The notes: generated by a model not told the origin, from the letters alone. 64,000 nucleotides of DNA from a bacterium 1xD42-87 (GCA_003611805.1 RAYM01000012.1:1-64000), one strand, 5' to 3'; numbered from the stretch's first letter, positions 1 to 9,443 are shown. Numbers and translations: made by a program.

Positions 1-104
1 TGGTTGCGAACCCACTTCATTATATCATTGGAGGTTTTTATTTTGGTACTCTAGGCAACGCTACGGCTTATTCCATTGTTTCTACATTTTTGTTTCTCCA
101 ATAA
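1..104 (+). CDS. Partial C-terminus of a hydrophobic protein
   Basis: An open frame enters from the left edge and ends at a TAA at 102-104, giving about 33 residues. The peptide is rich in Phe, Ile, Gly and Leu, like the last membrane segment of an integral membrane protein, and it ends in a Leu-Gln tail. It converges on the minus-strand permease whose stop is at 123. The stretch is too short to assign a family and could be a chance open frame. Confidence 0.3.
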   Translation, partial: VANPLHYIIGGFYFGTLGNATAYSIVSTFLFLQ

Positions 105-122
105 ATTCATCAGCCTTATATC

Positions 123-2114
123 TCAGATTCTGATCGTTTCAACAATATTCTGCTTTTTGAGTGCGCCCGCCGAAATCCGCACAGTGCCCCACATGGCGAT
201 TACGGAAATCACAATCGTGATCAGAATCGCCATCCACGGCATATGAAAGTCAATCGGGAACAGCTCCTTTACACAGTGCGCCATAACGGCAACGATGCCC
301 ATGCCGAGCGGCAGACCGACAGCCAGCGCTTTTCCCGCGCAGAGGATGCTTTCCATATTGAGCATCTTCTGTATAGAGTCCGATGTCATGCCGACGCTCT
401 GCAAAACCGCAAGCTCCCTCGCCCGCAGTTTGATCTGGAAGCTGACGGTGCTGATCACATTCAGCACGCCGATCAGCCCAAGCAGAAAAACAAAAGCGTA
501 GAGGAAAAACGCGGCAAGGACAATCGCGATATTCATAATTTTTACAAAGTCCTGTGCGCCGTACACCCGGCTCGTGTACCCCGCCTCGTCATAGTCCATG
601 CCGTACTGCGGAAAATAACTTTCCAGTATGTCCCTTGCATACGCCATAAACCCTTCCTCATCCTCCGGTTTCGCCATCCAGTTATAGCCTCGTACCGACA
701 CGCCCGCAGAGGGAACGACGAGACGGATGGGATTTGTATTCGGGTACATCAAAGTCCCGGGGATTTCCGATGTTTCCAGCACACCGTCAATCGTAATCTC
801 TTGCTGACTGCCGTCAGCCGTTTCCAGTTTCAGCGTGGACGTTGTCATTTCCACAGGCGCAATATGCCGTTCGGTTCCGTTGTCATTATATTTGTAGTCG
901 TTGAGCAGTATCACCCCGCCATGCGCCGTTCCTGCCTGCTCGCACAGCTCGCCGTAGTGTCTGTCGTCCAGAATGATCCGTTCCACTTCCAAAATAATTT
1001 CCGGCTGTTCCTCCCCGGAGCCATCCGTCAAAACATGCCGCATCTCTTCCGTGATCTCCTGCGACCCAAGACGGGCGACATAGGTGGCATAATCCTGCCC
1101 GCTTCCGTAAACATCCGTTTCGTCAAATTTCCTAAGCTTATGCGTAATCTCTTCCGCCGTCTGTGCGTCAATCGGATATGCACACTCCTGCTGTCTTCGT
1201 CCTGTTTTCGGATGAATGCTGTTCTTAAACTTTGCCGTGTAATCCGCGATGACGGTATATCCCTGATCCCTATAAATATAATTCTGTATGCCTTCCGCAA
1301 TTTCCTGCAGACCGCTCATCGTAATAAACAGCATGATACTGATGGAAAATGCAGTAACCGCCGAGTGCATCCGCTTGCGGTTGGACGACACGTTTTTGCG
1401 CGCCATCCGATATTCGATATTTTTCCCGGCATCCACCGTAATTTTGGTGCGCTTATACCCCGACGTGTCTGTTTCGCCGCCGTTTCTCATACAGTCCAGC
1501 GCGGAAATGCGCATCGCCTTCCGTGCCGGAAGCATAGCGGCAAACAGAACCGTTCCCAGAGAAATGATGACCGAAATAAGCAGAGCAGCCGGCGAAAACA
1601 CAAAGGAAAGGCTGAAATTTACCCGCTTCATCATGGAACGCACCAGCACGTTCAGCTCATCCATATAAAGGTTCGCCACCCCTATGCCGATAAAACTGAG
1701 TCCATACCCCAGAAGAATGCCGGAAGGGATCGCCGCAATGCAAAGCAGGATGCACTCATACATGATCGTTTTATAGATCTGTTTCTTTGTCGCGCCGACA
1801 CATTTCAGCGTGCCAAACTGCGCCATCCTCTCGTTCGCACTCATGCGGAACGCGTTGGAAATAACGATGACTGACATCGCCGCGATCAGCGCCGCCAAAA
1901 ACACGGCGGGAACGAGCAGCATCATCATATAGGCGCCGCCATACAAGCCGTAGTCCTCGCCGAGAAAACCCGCAAGCATCGCATTGCCGCTCGCCACAAA
2001 ATTGACGACCGCCGTAAGAAGCGCAGCGGACAGCGCAATTGCCGAAGCGGTGATCACTGTCCGGCTCCTCTTTCTCTTTAACTGGCTAAAGGCAAATGAG
2101 CATAAAATATTCAT
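123..2114 (-). CDS. FtsX/MacB-like ABC transporter permease (663 aa)
   Basis: Large ABC permease with FtsX-type domains. A first membrane segment lies at about residues 15-40, three more between about 65 and 200 and another near 255-275. A long extracytoplasmic region (about 280-530) follows, then three C-terminal helices (about 540-655). The MSVIVISNAFRMS and ERMAQFGTLKCVGATKKQI stretches and the C-terminal ARELAVLQSVGMT stretch are typical FtsX-family helix-loop segments that meet the ATPase. The layout resembles BceB-type antimicrobial-peptide permeases. It overlaps its ATPase gene by 4 bp (ATGA) and lies downstream of a response regulator and kinase. A role in peptide-antibiotic sensing or resistance is inferred from context; the substrate is unknown. 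Confidence 0.88.
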   Translation of the reverse strand: MNILCSFAFSQLKRKRSRTVITASAIALSAALLTAVVNFVASGNAMLAGFLGEDYGLYGGAYMMMLLVPAVFLAALIAAMSVIVISNAFRMSANERMAQFGTLKCVGATKKQIYKTIMYECILLCIAAIPSGILLGYGLSFIGIGVANLYMDELNVLVRSMMKRVNFSLSFVFSPAALLISVIISLGTVLFAAMLPARKAMRISALDCMRNGGETDTSGYKRTKITVDAGKNIEYRMARKNVSSNRKRMHSAVTAFSISIMLFITMSGLQEIAEGIQNYIYRDQGYTVIADYTAKFKNSIHPKTGRRQQECAYPIDAQTAEEITHKLRKFDETDVYGSGQDYATYVARLGSQEITEEMRHVLTDGSGEEQPEIILEVERIILDDRHYGELCEQAGTAHGGVILLNDYKYNDNGTERHIAPVEMTTSTLKLETADGSQQEITIDGVLETSEIPGTLMYPNTNPIRLVVPSAGVSVRGYNWMAKPEDEEGFMAYARDILESYFPQYGMDYDEAGYTSRVYGAQDFVKIMNIAIVLAAFFLYAFVFLLGLIGVLNVISTVSFQIKLRARELAVLQSVGMTSDSIQKMLNMESILCAGKALAVGLPLGMGIVAVMAHCVKELFPIDFHMPWMAILITIVISVIAMWGTVRISAGALKKQNIVETIRI

Positions 2115-2794
2115 ACGCGCATCACCTCGTCTCTGATCAGTTTCCCGTCACTGATGGTAAGGATTCTGTCCGCCAGCAAAGCGATCTTCTCGTCGTGGGT
2201 AATCAAAATTAAGGTCTGGTTTTCTTTGCGGTTTGCCGCCGTAAGAAGCTCCATGATTTTCCTGCCCGCCTTGCTGTCAAGGTTCCCTGTCGGCTCATCA
2301 GCCAGAATAAACGCCGGGGCATTGATGAGCGCCCTTCCCACGGAAACACGCTGCTGCTGACCGCCGGAAAGCTCCCCCGGAAGATGATCCTGTCGATCCG
2401 ATAAACCAGTCATCTCCAAAATCCCTGCCAGCTTTTGCGCATCGGGTTTTCGATTGTCCAACAGACAAGGCAGCATGATATTCTCGACTACGGTTAAGTT
2501 CGGGATCAGATTATAAAATTGATAGACAATACCGATATTTCTGCGTCTGAAAATTGCCAGAGCGCTTTCATCCATATCGAAGATACGCCTGCCATCGACA
2601 ACGACGTCTCCCGATGTGGGGCGGTCTATGCCGCCGATCAAATTCATAAGCGTAGATTTCCCCGAGCCCGATGCCCCCACAATGGCAACAAACTCTCCTT
2701 TTTTCACACGGAAACTGACATGATCCAGTGCCGTCACCCGGTTATCGCCGTTTCCATATATCTTTGTCAGTCCGTTTACTTCCAGAATCTCCAT
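2111..2794 (-). CDS. ABC transporter ATP-binding protein (MacB/BceA type)
   Basis: ATPase partner of the downstream FtsX permease. It shows Walker A (GASGSGKST), the Q-loop region around YQFYNLIPNLT, the LSGGQQQR signature and Walker B with the catalytic Glu (ILADEPTGNLDS), followed by the H-loop (LITHD). This is the usual pattern of the LolD/MacB/BceA subfamily that serves FtsX permeases. The start was set at the ATG at 2794, which follows an AAGGGGT ribosome binding site; the open frame continues 11 codons further upstream. The stop overlaps the permease start. Confidence 0.92.
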   Translation of the reverse strand: MEILEVNGLTKIYGNGDNRVTALDHVSFRVKKGEFVAIVGASGSGKSTLMNLIGGIDRPTSGDVVVDGRRIFDMDESALAIFRRRNIGIVYQFYNLIPNLTVVENIMLPCLLDNRKPDAQKLAGILEMTGLSDRQDHLPGELSGGQQQRVSVGRALINAPAFILADEPTGNLDSKAGRKIMELLTAANRKENQTLILITHDEKIALLADRILTISDGKLIRDEVMRV

Positions 2795-2945
2795 ATATGA
2801 CACCCCTTTTCTTATCGTTAGCAACATGCGTCATTTCAACTGCAACCATGCAAAAACCTGCGTATATGGCTTTGGCAAAATAAACAGCAGAAATCTGTTA
2901 TGTCGTTTTACTCAAGTTTAAATAAGAAAAGTGACTCCCCGGTGA

Positions 2946-3770
2946 CTATTTGTAAAATTTCATAAAAAATGTGGCGCCGCTCCCGTTTCCGCCAGGCATA
3001 ACCTCGATATCGCCGTTCTGCGCGCGCATGATAGAAAGCGCAAGCGGCAGCCCGATCCCATAACCGTTTTCCTTCTGCGAACTTTCAAACCTGCGAAACA
3101 AACCAGCCATCTGCTCCTTTTTCAGACCTTCTCCGGCATCCGTGACGGATATCCAGTCATAGAGTGGATTCTGCCCGCTGTCTATCACAATTTCACCGTT
3201 TTCCCCAGAACATTCCGAAGCATTTTTCAAAAGATTAATCATCGCTTCCACGGTCCACTTTTTATCACAGGATAAGGTCAGGTCATGCAAAAGACGTATG
3301 GTCTGGTTCCTGATATCCAGTATAATGTCCAGTGACTTAAGCGCTTCTTTCAGCAGATAGCTGACCGCTGTCTCTTGCGCATGAAAATTCACAGCGGAGG
3401 AATCCAGCTTAGCCATCTTTAAGAGGACGGAAACAAGCCACTCCATATGGCGGATTTCCTTTTTTATGCCGAGAAGAAAATCCCGCTGCGTCTCTTCAGG
3501 TGCGTCAGTCATTAACTCCGTCATAAGAAGGATAGAGGAAACCGGTGTCTTTAACTGATGGGATATATCGGACAGATATTCCGACATACGCTCTTTCTCC
3601 TCTTCCAAAACATTTTTCTGTTCCTGTCCGGCGTGTGTCAACGTATAAATATCATTTTTTAAAATGCTGAGCGCGCCTTCCCTGTCATCGCGCGGATCGA
3701 AGGGCTGTCCGTCAATCGCCGCACGAATCCCCTCGGAAAGCGCCAAAAGTTCTTTTTTGCTAACCCACAC
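2946..3770 (-). CDS. Soluble sensor histidine kinase of the ABC cluster
   Basis: Histidine kinase with a dimerisation/phosphoacceptor H-box (SDISHQLKTPVSS) and an HATPase domain: N-box near MINLLKNASE, G1 box near DAGEGL, G2 near GYGIGLPL. No membrane-spanning segment precedes the H-box, which is unusual for a kinase next to a Bce-like transporter. The start was taken as GTG at 3770, preceded by an AGGGGG ribosome binding site and overlapping the regulator gene by 11 bp; the longer frame to 3839 has less support. A short Asp-rich linker (DPRDDREGALSIL) precedes the coiled-coil region. It probably phosphorylates the upstream regulator, and the signal may come through the permease. Confidence 0.85.
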   Translation of the reverse strand: MWVSKKELLALSEGIRAAIDGQPFDPRDDREGALSILKNDIYTLTHAGQEQKNVLEEEKERMSEYLSDISHQLKTPVSSILLMTELMTDAPEETQRDFLLGIKKEIRHMEWLVSVLLKMAKLDSSAVNFHAQETAVSYLLKEALKSLDIILDIRNQTIRLLHDLTLSCDKKWTVEAMINLLKNASECSGENGEIVIDSGQNPLYDWISVTDAGEGLKKEQMAGLFRRFESSQKENGYGIGLPLALSIMRAQNGDIEVMPGGNGSGATFFMKFYK

Positions 3771-4410
3771 GATACCCGATCCCCCTGACGGTTGTAATAG
3801 AAACCGCATCTCCCAGTTTTTCCCGCAGTCTTTTGACATATACGGTCAGCGTATTATCCTCTACAAAGTTGCCGCTTATATCCCAAATGCGCTCCAGAAT
3901 CTGTTCCCTTTTCAAAAGAACGGACTGATTCTGCGCGAAAATAAGCAAGAGCCGGTACTCCAACGCCGTCAGACTGATTTCCCGATCTTTGATACGGACT
4001 TTTCCCGCCTCAACGTCAATAACCGCCTCTCCCATTTTCAAAATTCCACTGTTGTCTTTTTCATGCAGCGCCCTCTTGATCCGTGCAAGCAGCTCCCTCA
4101 TACGAAACGGCTTGGTGATGTAATCGGCAGCGCCGTCATCGAACGATCTCACAATTTCGTCCTCGTCATCCACGACGGTGACATACAATACCGGAATGTC
4201 GGCGGACTTTAACGCGGACGCGATTTCCCTGCCGGAGCCGTCGGGAAGCTGCATATCCAAAATAGCAAGATCGAAATCCGCTGTGGATGCTTCCCGCATT
4301 GCATCGGCAATATGTTTGCAGTGCGTCGTGCGGTATCCTTCTTTTTCCAGAGCATATACGAGCGCCGCCGATATGGAAGCGTCGTCCTCCACTATCAAAA
4401 TATGTTTCAT
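3760..4410 (-). CDS. OmpR/PhoB-family response regulator
   Basis: Two-domain response regulator. The N-terminal receiver domain has the acidic pair (VEDD), the phosphoacceptor Asp in LAILDMQLPDG and the conserved Lys in DYITKPF. The C-terminal winged-helix DNA-binding domain has the typical LTALEYRLL, VYVKRLREKLG and VRGIGYRVG segments. The start was placed at the ATG at 4410 because the receiver fold begins directly with MKHILIVEDD; the open frame runs 19 codons further upstream without family sequence. It is followed by its kinase with an 11-bp overlap and then the ABC genes it probably controls. Confidence 0.92.
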   Translation of the reverse strand: MKHILIVEDDASISAALVYALEKEGYRTTHCKHIADAMREASTADFDLAILDMQLPDGSGREIASALKSADIPVLYVTVVDDEDEIVRSFDDGAADYITKPFRMRELLARIKRALHEKDNSGILKMGEAVIDVEAGKVRIKDREISLTALEYRLLLIFAQNQSVLLKREQILERIWDISGNFVEDNTLTVYVKRLREKLGDAVSITTVRGIGYRVG

Positions 4411-4429
4411 TTTCTGCCAGATCCTTCCA

Positions 4430-4672
4430 TTACCCCTGCACCATTTCCCGCAGTTTTCCGATCTCAACCGGCTTCGAGTAAAAATACCCCTGAAACCATG
4501 TCGCCTGATAGAGCCGCAGATAATTCTGCAGTTCCTCTGTCTCCACGCCTTCCAGACAGGTGCTCATGCCGCAGCTGTTGACAAACTCCACGATCGACCT
4601 GACCATGCGCATCACCTCATAATGTCCGGCACATAAGCGGCTTCGATACCGAAATAAGCCATGGTCGCCTCA
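4430..4672 (-). pseudogene. Remnant of an EAL-domain c-di-GMP phosphodiesterase (C-terminus only)
   Basis: The translated piece contains FVNSCGMSTCLEGVETEELQ followed by the ATWFQGYFYSKP segment. These are the last two conserved blocks of EAL domains, covering the final beta-strand Glu and the QGYxxSKP loop. The catalytic EAL motif and the rest of the domain are absent; upstream in frame only about 20 codons remain before a stop. The fragment sits 19 bp before the response regulator start. It cannot be a working phosphodiesterase and is read as a deletion scar. Confidence 0.7.
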
Positions 4673-4703
4673 GAAAACCATGCACTGTTCCTCTTCAAAT
4701 ACC

Positions 4704-5261
4704 CTATGTATCAAGCGGCTCCCTGCAGAAATAACAGCTGAACCGTTCGCGCGACGAAACGGGAACGAGATTTTCCGCCGCACAGTAACCGCAGGCAACA
4801 CATTTACAGCCGTTCGGCACGCCGTCCCCCTCATAAAGCCTCTGTGCCGGACGCAGCCCGCCGGAGCTTTCGTAGAGCCGCCTTGCCTCCTCGCGTTTCT
4901 CCATTTCATGCTCCATGGCATCCTTTCTCGCCTTTTCCTCCAGATACGCCAGCGTAGATTCCGGCTCATTCTCACTCTTTGTCTGACTCTCTGCCGGCTG
5001 CCTCTGTGCCATCGCCTGCGGCATCTGCTTTGCGCGCGCCGGCTGCACGAGAGGTTTTGCCTGCGGTGCCTGTTTTGCCTGTGACGGCTGTACAAAAGGT
5101 CTCGCCTGTATCGTTCTCTGTCTCTGGGATGTCTGTATCTGTCCCTGCGGATTCGGTGTCCGTCCTCTCTGATTATTCTCGGGCGGATTCCCCATCCGCT
5201 GTTTATAAACCCGATAACAAATGCATGCCACTACAATTATCCATATGATTCCACCAAACAT
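4704..5261 (-). CDS. Membrane-anchored Gln/Pro-rich protein with C-terminal zinc ribbon
   Basis: Protein of 185 residues with one N-terminal membrane helix (about residues 3-17) followed by a basic stop-transfer (YRVYKQR). Residues 30-100 are low-complexity, rich in Gln, Pro, Ala and Lys with repeated QAK/QPA units. A charged helix follows (about 105-135). The C-terminus has four paired cysteines (CKCVACGYC ... CYFC) that look like a zinc ribbon. No enzymatic motif is visible. It is transcribed away from the MATE gene. The function is unknown; a cytoplasmic-facing adaptor tethered to the membrane is one possibility. Confidence 0.7.
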   Translation of the reverse strand: MFGGIIWIIVVACICYRVYKQRMGNPPENNQRGRTPNPQGQIQTSQRQRTIQARPFVQPSQAKQAPQAKPLVQPARAKQMPQAMAQRQPAESQTKSENEPESTLAYLEEKARKDAMEHEMEKREEARRLYESSGGLRPAQRLYEGDGVPNGCKCVACGYCAAENLVPVSSRERFSCYFCREPLDT

Positions 5262-5421
5262 TTCAGCCCGTTCCTTTCTTCCGTGCCATATTTATTTTAT
5301 CATATCACATTTTCCCCGATCATGGCAAAATAAGTTGCTTAATCACCCTTAATCGTAGCAGTCCAGACGGCAGCAGACAAAAAACAAAATTTTACGAAAC
5401 ACTCCCGCGTCAGAAACTTTG

Positions 5422-5430
5422 TGTTATAAT
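5422..5430 (+). promoter_or_regulatory. Extended -10 promoter element for the MATE gene
   Basis: TGTTATAAT is a perfect extended -10 (TGn plus TATAAT), about 65 bp before the MATE start. No good -35 hexamer lies at the usual distance, as expected for an extended -10 promoter. A GC-rich inverted repeat (GTCGGCGT/ACGCCGGCG, about 5450-5468) follows in the presumed leader. Confidence 0.5.
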
Positions 5431-5496
5431 GGAAATAACGTCGGCGTAATCTTTGTTTAACGCCGGCGATTTATACCGTATGAAAATGGAGGCACC

Positions 5497-6858
5497 ATGC
5501 ACAACGAAACATCCGCAAAAAAAACCACCCTGCTGACGGAGGGCTGCATCTGGAAGCAGCTCATCGCCTTTGCGTTCCCGCTTTTTCTGGGAAATCTGTT
5601 TCAGCAGTTGTACAATACCGCCGACTCCCTGATTGTCGGAAACTTTCTTGGCAGCAACGCACTCGCCGCAGTCAGCTCCTCTGGCAACCTTATTTTTCTG
5701 ATGGTCGGTTTTTTTCAGGGCATCGCTGTGGGCGCCGGGGTTGTGATTGCTCGGTATTACGGCGCGCAGAAAACAGAGGAAGTACAGAAAGCCGTCCACA
5801 CGACGGTTGCTTTCGGGCTTGCCTCGGGCATTTTTCTGACCGTTGCAGGCACCATCCTGACTTCCCGCATCCTCATCTGGATGGGGACGCCCGCCGATGT
5901 GCTGCCGGAATCCACGGTCTATTTCCGCATTTATTTTCTCGGCTCCCTGTCCTTTGTCATGTACAATGTCTTTGTGGGCATTTTGCAGTCCGTCGGGGAC
6001 AGCCGCCATCCGCTCATTTATCTGATCGTGTCATCCGCCATCAACATTGTGCTGGATTTGCTGTTTATCGCCGTGCTGGGCTTCGGTGTCGGCGCTGCCG
6101 CCCTGGCTACGATCCTTTCCCAGTTTATCAGCGCGTTTTTATGCCTCTGGCGGCTCGTCCGCAAGAGCCCGGAAGACTACCGTGTATCCATAAAAAACAT
6201 CCGCTTTGATCTCCCCATACTCCATGAGGTGATCTCCAACGGACTGCCCGCGGGATTTCAAAATTCCATCATTGCACTCGCCAACGTGGTGGTACAGTCC
6301 AACATCAACAAATTCGGCAAGATGGCTGTCGCCGGCAGCGGCGCCTACTCCAAGATCGAAGGCTTCGGCTTTCTGCCCATCACCTGTTTTGCTATGGCGC
6401 TGACCACCTTCATCAGCCAGAACCTTGGTGCAAAACAGTACGAGCGCGCCAAAAAGGGGGCACGTTTCGGCATCCTCTGCTCCATCCTCACAGCGGAACT
6501 TGTGGGCATCATTATCTACCTGACCATTCCGTCCTTAATTGCCGCATTCAACCGCACGACAGAGGTGATCGCATACGGGACGACCCACGCAAGGACGGTC
6601 ACGCTCTTCTACTTCCTGCTCTCCTTCTCCCACTGCATCGCGGGAATCTTACGGGGCGCGGGAAAAGCCGCCGTGCCCATGCTCACCATGCTCTGCTTCT
6701 GGTGCATCGTCCGGGTAAGCTACATTACAGTCATCCTGCACTTTATCCCGAAAATCCAGATGATTTTCTGGGCCTATCCGCTGACATGGAGCTTAAGTTC
6801 CTTTGTTTTTCTTATCTATTTTCTGAAAGCAGACTGGGTGCACGGGTTCGAGAAATAG
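5497..6858 (+). CDS. MATE-family multidrug/organic cation exporter
   Basis: Integral membrane protein of 453 residues with about 12 hydrophobic segments, the normal size of a MATE antiporter. The N-terminal half has the family pattern WKQLIAFAFPLFLGNLFQQLYNTADSL split across helix 1, then GNFLGSNALAAV. The second half repeats the fold from about residue 235 (NGLPAGFQNSIIALANVVVQ). The start ATG follows a GGAGG site. It is expected to use an ion gradient to export cationic drugs or metabolites; the substrate is not predictable. A GCACGGGT/ACCCGTGC inverted repeat straddles the stop codon and may end convergent transcripts. Confidence 0.93.
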   Translation: MHNETSAKKTTLLTEGCIWKQLIAFAFPLFLGNLFQQLYNTADSLIVGNFLGSNALAAVSSSGNLIFLMVGFFQGIAVGAGVVIARYYGAQKTEEVQKAVHTTVAFGLASGIFLTVAGTILTSRILIWMGTPADVLPESTVYFRIYFLGSLSFVMYNVFVGILQSVGDSRHPLIYLIVSSAINIVLDLLFIAVLGFGVGAAALATILSQFISAFLCLWRLVRKSPEDYRVSIKNIRFDLPILHEVISNGLPAGFQNSIIALANVVVQSNINKFGKMAVAGSGAYSKIEGFGFLPITCFAMALTTFISQNLGAKQYERAKKGARFGILCSILTAELVGIIIYLTIPSLIAAFNRTTEVIAYGTTHARTVTLFYFLLSFSHCIAGILRGAGKAAVPMLTMLCFWCIVRVSYITVILHFIPKIQMIFWAYPLTWSLSSFVFLIYFLKADWVHGFEK

Positions 6859-6877
6859 ACCCGTGCGCCACAGCATG

Positions 6878-8716
6878 CTATTCCGTTCTCCCCGCCAGCA
6901 TCTTCATGGGCTCTTTTTGTAAGTTTACATAAATCCCAGCAGCCGCGATCACCGTTCCGGCCGCAACAATTGCCAGTGCACACTCGGCCGCCGTCTTTAA
7001 CGGCTCTTCCCGCTCATAAGACTTTGCCTCCGTTTTTCCCATATCCGTGGCCACGCTGTTTCCAAAGGTTTTATCATAATAATCTTCCCTTGCAATCTTC
7101 CCCTCGATCTCTCCCGACAGGTAACTGCCCGCCACACTGCCGCATACGCTTCCCACCAGAATCAGCAGGAAAATGCCCGAAAACAGGGAAGCAAAACTAT
7201 GCCGCTTCCGAAAACCCAGGCACCGCTCCACCGCCGTCCGCTCCTTCTGTTTTAAGATAAACAGCCAGGAAAAATAACCGAGCACCATCAGTACCATGAT
7301 CACGCCCATAACAAGCAGCAGTCTGGCAATATACTTCATATTGTTGATATTTGCCTCCAGTTCTGAATAGCCTCCGTCATAAAAAGTGATTTCCAGATTA
7401 GAAATCTGCAATTTGTTCCACTTCTCCATATACTCGTCGATGGTTCCGTTGGCAATGCGGAAAGAAGTGTTGCTTCCCACCATTGGTCCGCTCTCCAGAA
7501 TGTTATCCGCATCGCTGTTCTTCACGGAACGGCTGGGAATGATGATCTCATTATAGCCCATTCCGTAATCATCCCGTATTCCCGACTGTCCGCCGTACAC
7601 ACCTACGATTTCATAATTGCCCTCCTCAAAAACCGGGTAAATCTCCCCTTTGGCATTGATCAGCGAAAATGCCGCCGCACTGTTGGTTGCAAACGCCCGT
7701 CCTGCAGTCCGCCTGTAATTTGCATACCGTAACGCGAGAGGCAGTTCATCCCCGATTGCAAGCCCGGCACGCCGGGCAAACAGTTCCGACACAAGACATA
7801 CCCTGTCCCCGTTCGCATACTCCTTTGCCGTAAACTCCCTGCCCTGGCTGATATATGCATTGCCATTGTAGAAAGGCATCAGCAGATTAATGTCGTCTGT
7901 GCCCGTTACCGGGAAAGTATGCCGCAGATAATCCCATGAGGCTATTACATTCAGCCAGCGCCTGCCTTTGTCCGATTCATAAAACCCTTCCGTCACCTCA
8001 TCGCAAAAATGTCCCTCTTCCACGTCATCCGGCACTTTGTTGCCGTCAATATCAACCTGATCGGATTCCAGAACCGTGTAAGGGATGTATTCTGTAACAT
8101 CATCCCCCTCAAACTCCTGCTGATCCTCATGTCCCGGTCTATATGCAATAGACATCACATAAGTCTTATCCGCATACAGTTTCTCCGGCTTCGGATTATA
8201 GTGATCGCAGAAAGAAATGACATGTCCGTCCCTGATTCCTCCCTGTCCGGCAAGCACCCTGGTTACCTGAAAGGCAATCGGATGGTCGGGCACTGCATCT
8301 TCCACCGGCGATCCCTCCACGATCTCGCTGAGGCTCATGCCCAAACCGTACATCTCATACTCCGGCATGTAAGAGCCGTAAAAGCATCTTCGCTCCGGAC
8401 CGGACAGATAATCCGCGCCCTCAAAGTCCAGCACGGACAAAGGCACATAGGAATCATAAACCGAACTATTGTAAATGCGGTAGTCCTTGATCTCTGCATC
8501 CCAGATCCGCCTCTCTTCCACCTGATCTGCCTTCTGCTCCACCGTTCCGATGGTCATAAAGGAATCCTCGTAGGCTTCCATCTTAGCCTGATTCGTAACC
8601 AGAAACTCCCTGCCGATACTGCAAAGCCCCGACGCAAAAATAAGCAGCAGCAAAAACAGGGCGGCTCTCCCCTTCATACGAAAAAGCTGACGCATACTAT
8701 TCTTAAAAAGCAGCAT
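6878..8716 (-). CDS. FtsX-domain ABC permease with large extracellular domain
   Basis: Protein of about 612 residues with one N-terminal membrane helix (about residues 18-35), an extracytoplasmic domain of more than 400 residues and three C-terminal helices carrying the FtsX domain (LLLVMGVIMVLMVLGYFSW, then KQKERTAVERCLGFRK). The start was set at ATG 8716 because GGAAGGAG lies a few bases before it; the frame continues 10 codons upstream. It stands 42 bp downstream of an ATPase gene and shares the operon with the XRE-permease fusion, so the two permease proteins could form a heterodimer. The substrate is unknown. Confidence 0.85.
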   Translation of the reverse strand: MLLFKNSMRQLFRMKGRAALFLLLLIFASGLCSIGREFLVTNQAKMEAYEDSFMTIGTVEQKADQVEERRIWDAEIKDYRIYNSSVYDSYVPLSVLDFEGADYLSGPERRCFYGSYMPEYEMYGLGMSLSEIVEGSPVEDAVPDHPIAFQVTRVLAGQGGIRDGHVISFCDHYNPKPEKLYADKTYVMSIAYRPGHEDQQEFEGDDVTEYIPYTVLESDQVDIDGNKVPDDVEEGHFCDEVTEGFYESDKGRRWLNVIASWDYLRHTFPVTGTDDINLLMPFYNGNAYISQGREFTAKEYANGDRVCLVSELFARRAGLAIGDELPLALRYANYRRTAGRAFATNSAAAFSLINAKGEIYPVFEEGNYEIVGVYGGQSGIRDDYGMGYNEIIIPSRSVKNSDADNILESGPMVGSNTSFRIANGTIDEYMEKWNKLQISNLEITFYDGGYSELEANINNMKYIARLLLVMGVIMVLMVLGYFSWLFILKQKERTAVERCLGFRKRHSFASLFSGIFLLILVGSVCGSVAGSYLSGEIEGKIAREDYYDKTFGNSVATDMGKTEAKSYEREEPLKTAAECALAIVAAGTVIAAAGIYVNLQKEPMKMLAGRTE

Positions 8717-8758
8717 ACCAAACTCCTTCCTCATCCCGCATATCAACTTTCCGCGTTG

Positions 8759-9430
8759 CTAGCGTATCTGCTCCATGCTTCCATCCTTCATACGAAAGAC
8801 ATGATCCGTCTCGTCCGCTACTCTCTGGTTATGCGTAATGACGATCACCGTATAGCCGTCCTCATGGGCAAGCTCCTTTAAGAGCGCCACCACATTCTCC
8901 TCATTCCCCGAATCCAGATTGCCCGTCGGTTCGTCTGCCAGAATGATCTCCCCGCCTGCGGCCACCGCCCGGGCAATCGCCACCCGCTGCTGTTCCCCGC
9001 CGCTCATCATCTTCGGGAACTGCCTGCATATCCTGGATTCCAGTCCCACCCGCTCCAAAAGCTGTCTGGCATGTCTGGCAGCCTCCTTTTTCCGCATTTT
9101 CTTACATTCCAACGGCAGCATCACATTCTCCTGCGCCGTCAAAAGCGGAAACAGGTGAAACGCCTGATACACCACCGCCGCCCGGTTCAGACGGTAAGCG
9201 TCCCTGTCCATATCGCATAACGGCTCCCCCTCCACATAAATCGTTCCCTCGCAAGGCTGGTCTAACCCGGCCAGAAGAGAAAGAAAGGTGCTCTTGCCAC
9301 TGCCCGACTCGCCCACAATCGCATAGAATTTTCCCTTCTCAAAGACACAGCTTACATCCTTCACTGCCTCCACCTTCTGGTACTTGCTCTGATAGCTGTA
9401 AGACACATGTTCCGCACGCAATATCTCCAT
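8759..9430 (-). CDS. ABC transporter ATP-binding protein (LolD/MacB type)
   Basis: ATPase of about 223 residues with Walker A (GESGSGKST), a signature motif in the MMSGGEQQRVAIARA form, Walker B (IILADEPTGNLDS) and the H-loop (VITHNQ). The start was set at ATG 9430, which has a GGAGG ribosome binding site; nine upstream in-frame codons have no family similarity. It lies between two FtsX-type permease genes on the same strand, 13 bp from the first and 42 bp from the second. It therefore probably energises a transporter made of both. Confidence 0.92.
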   Translation of the reverse strand: MEILRAEHVSYSYQSKYQKVEAVKDVSCVFEKGKFYAIVGESGSGKSTFLSLLAGLDQPCEGTIYVEGEPLCDMDRDAYRLNRAAVVYQAFHLFPLLTAQENVMLPLECKKMRKKEAARHARQLLERVGLESRICRQFPKMMSGGEQQRVAIARAVAAGGEIILADEPTGNLDSGNEENVVALLKELAHEDGYTVIVITHNQRVADETDHVFRMKDGSMEQIR

Positions 9431-9443
9431 TTTTACCTCCGTT

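Noticed and set aside
243-1874. Long plus-strand open frame (543 codons) opposite the FtsX permease
   Set aside because: It is the antisense of a clear permease gene; its composition (many Arg, His, Pro) is typical of a shadow frame and no family is recognisable.
6839-6867. Terminator between the MATE gene and the convergent permease gene
   Set aside because: A GCACGGGT/ACCCGTGC stem exists over the MATE stop, but there is no T-tract on either strand, so it is only mentioned with the gene.
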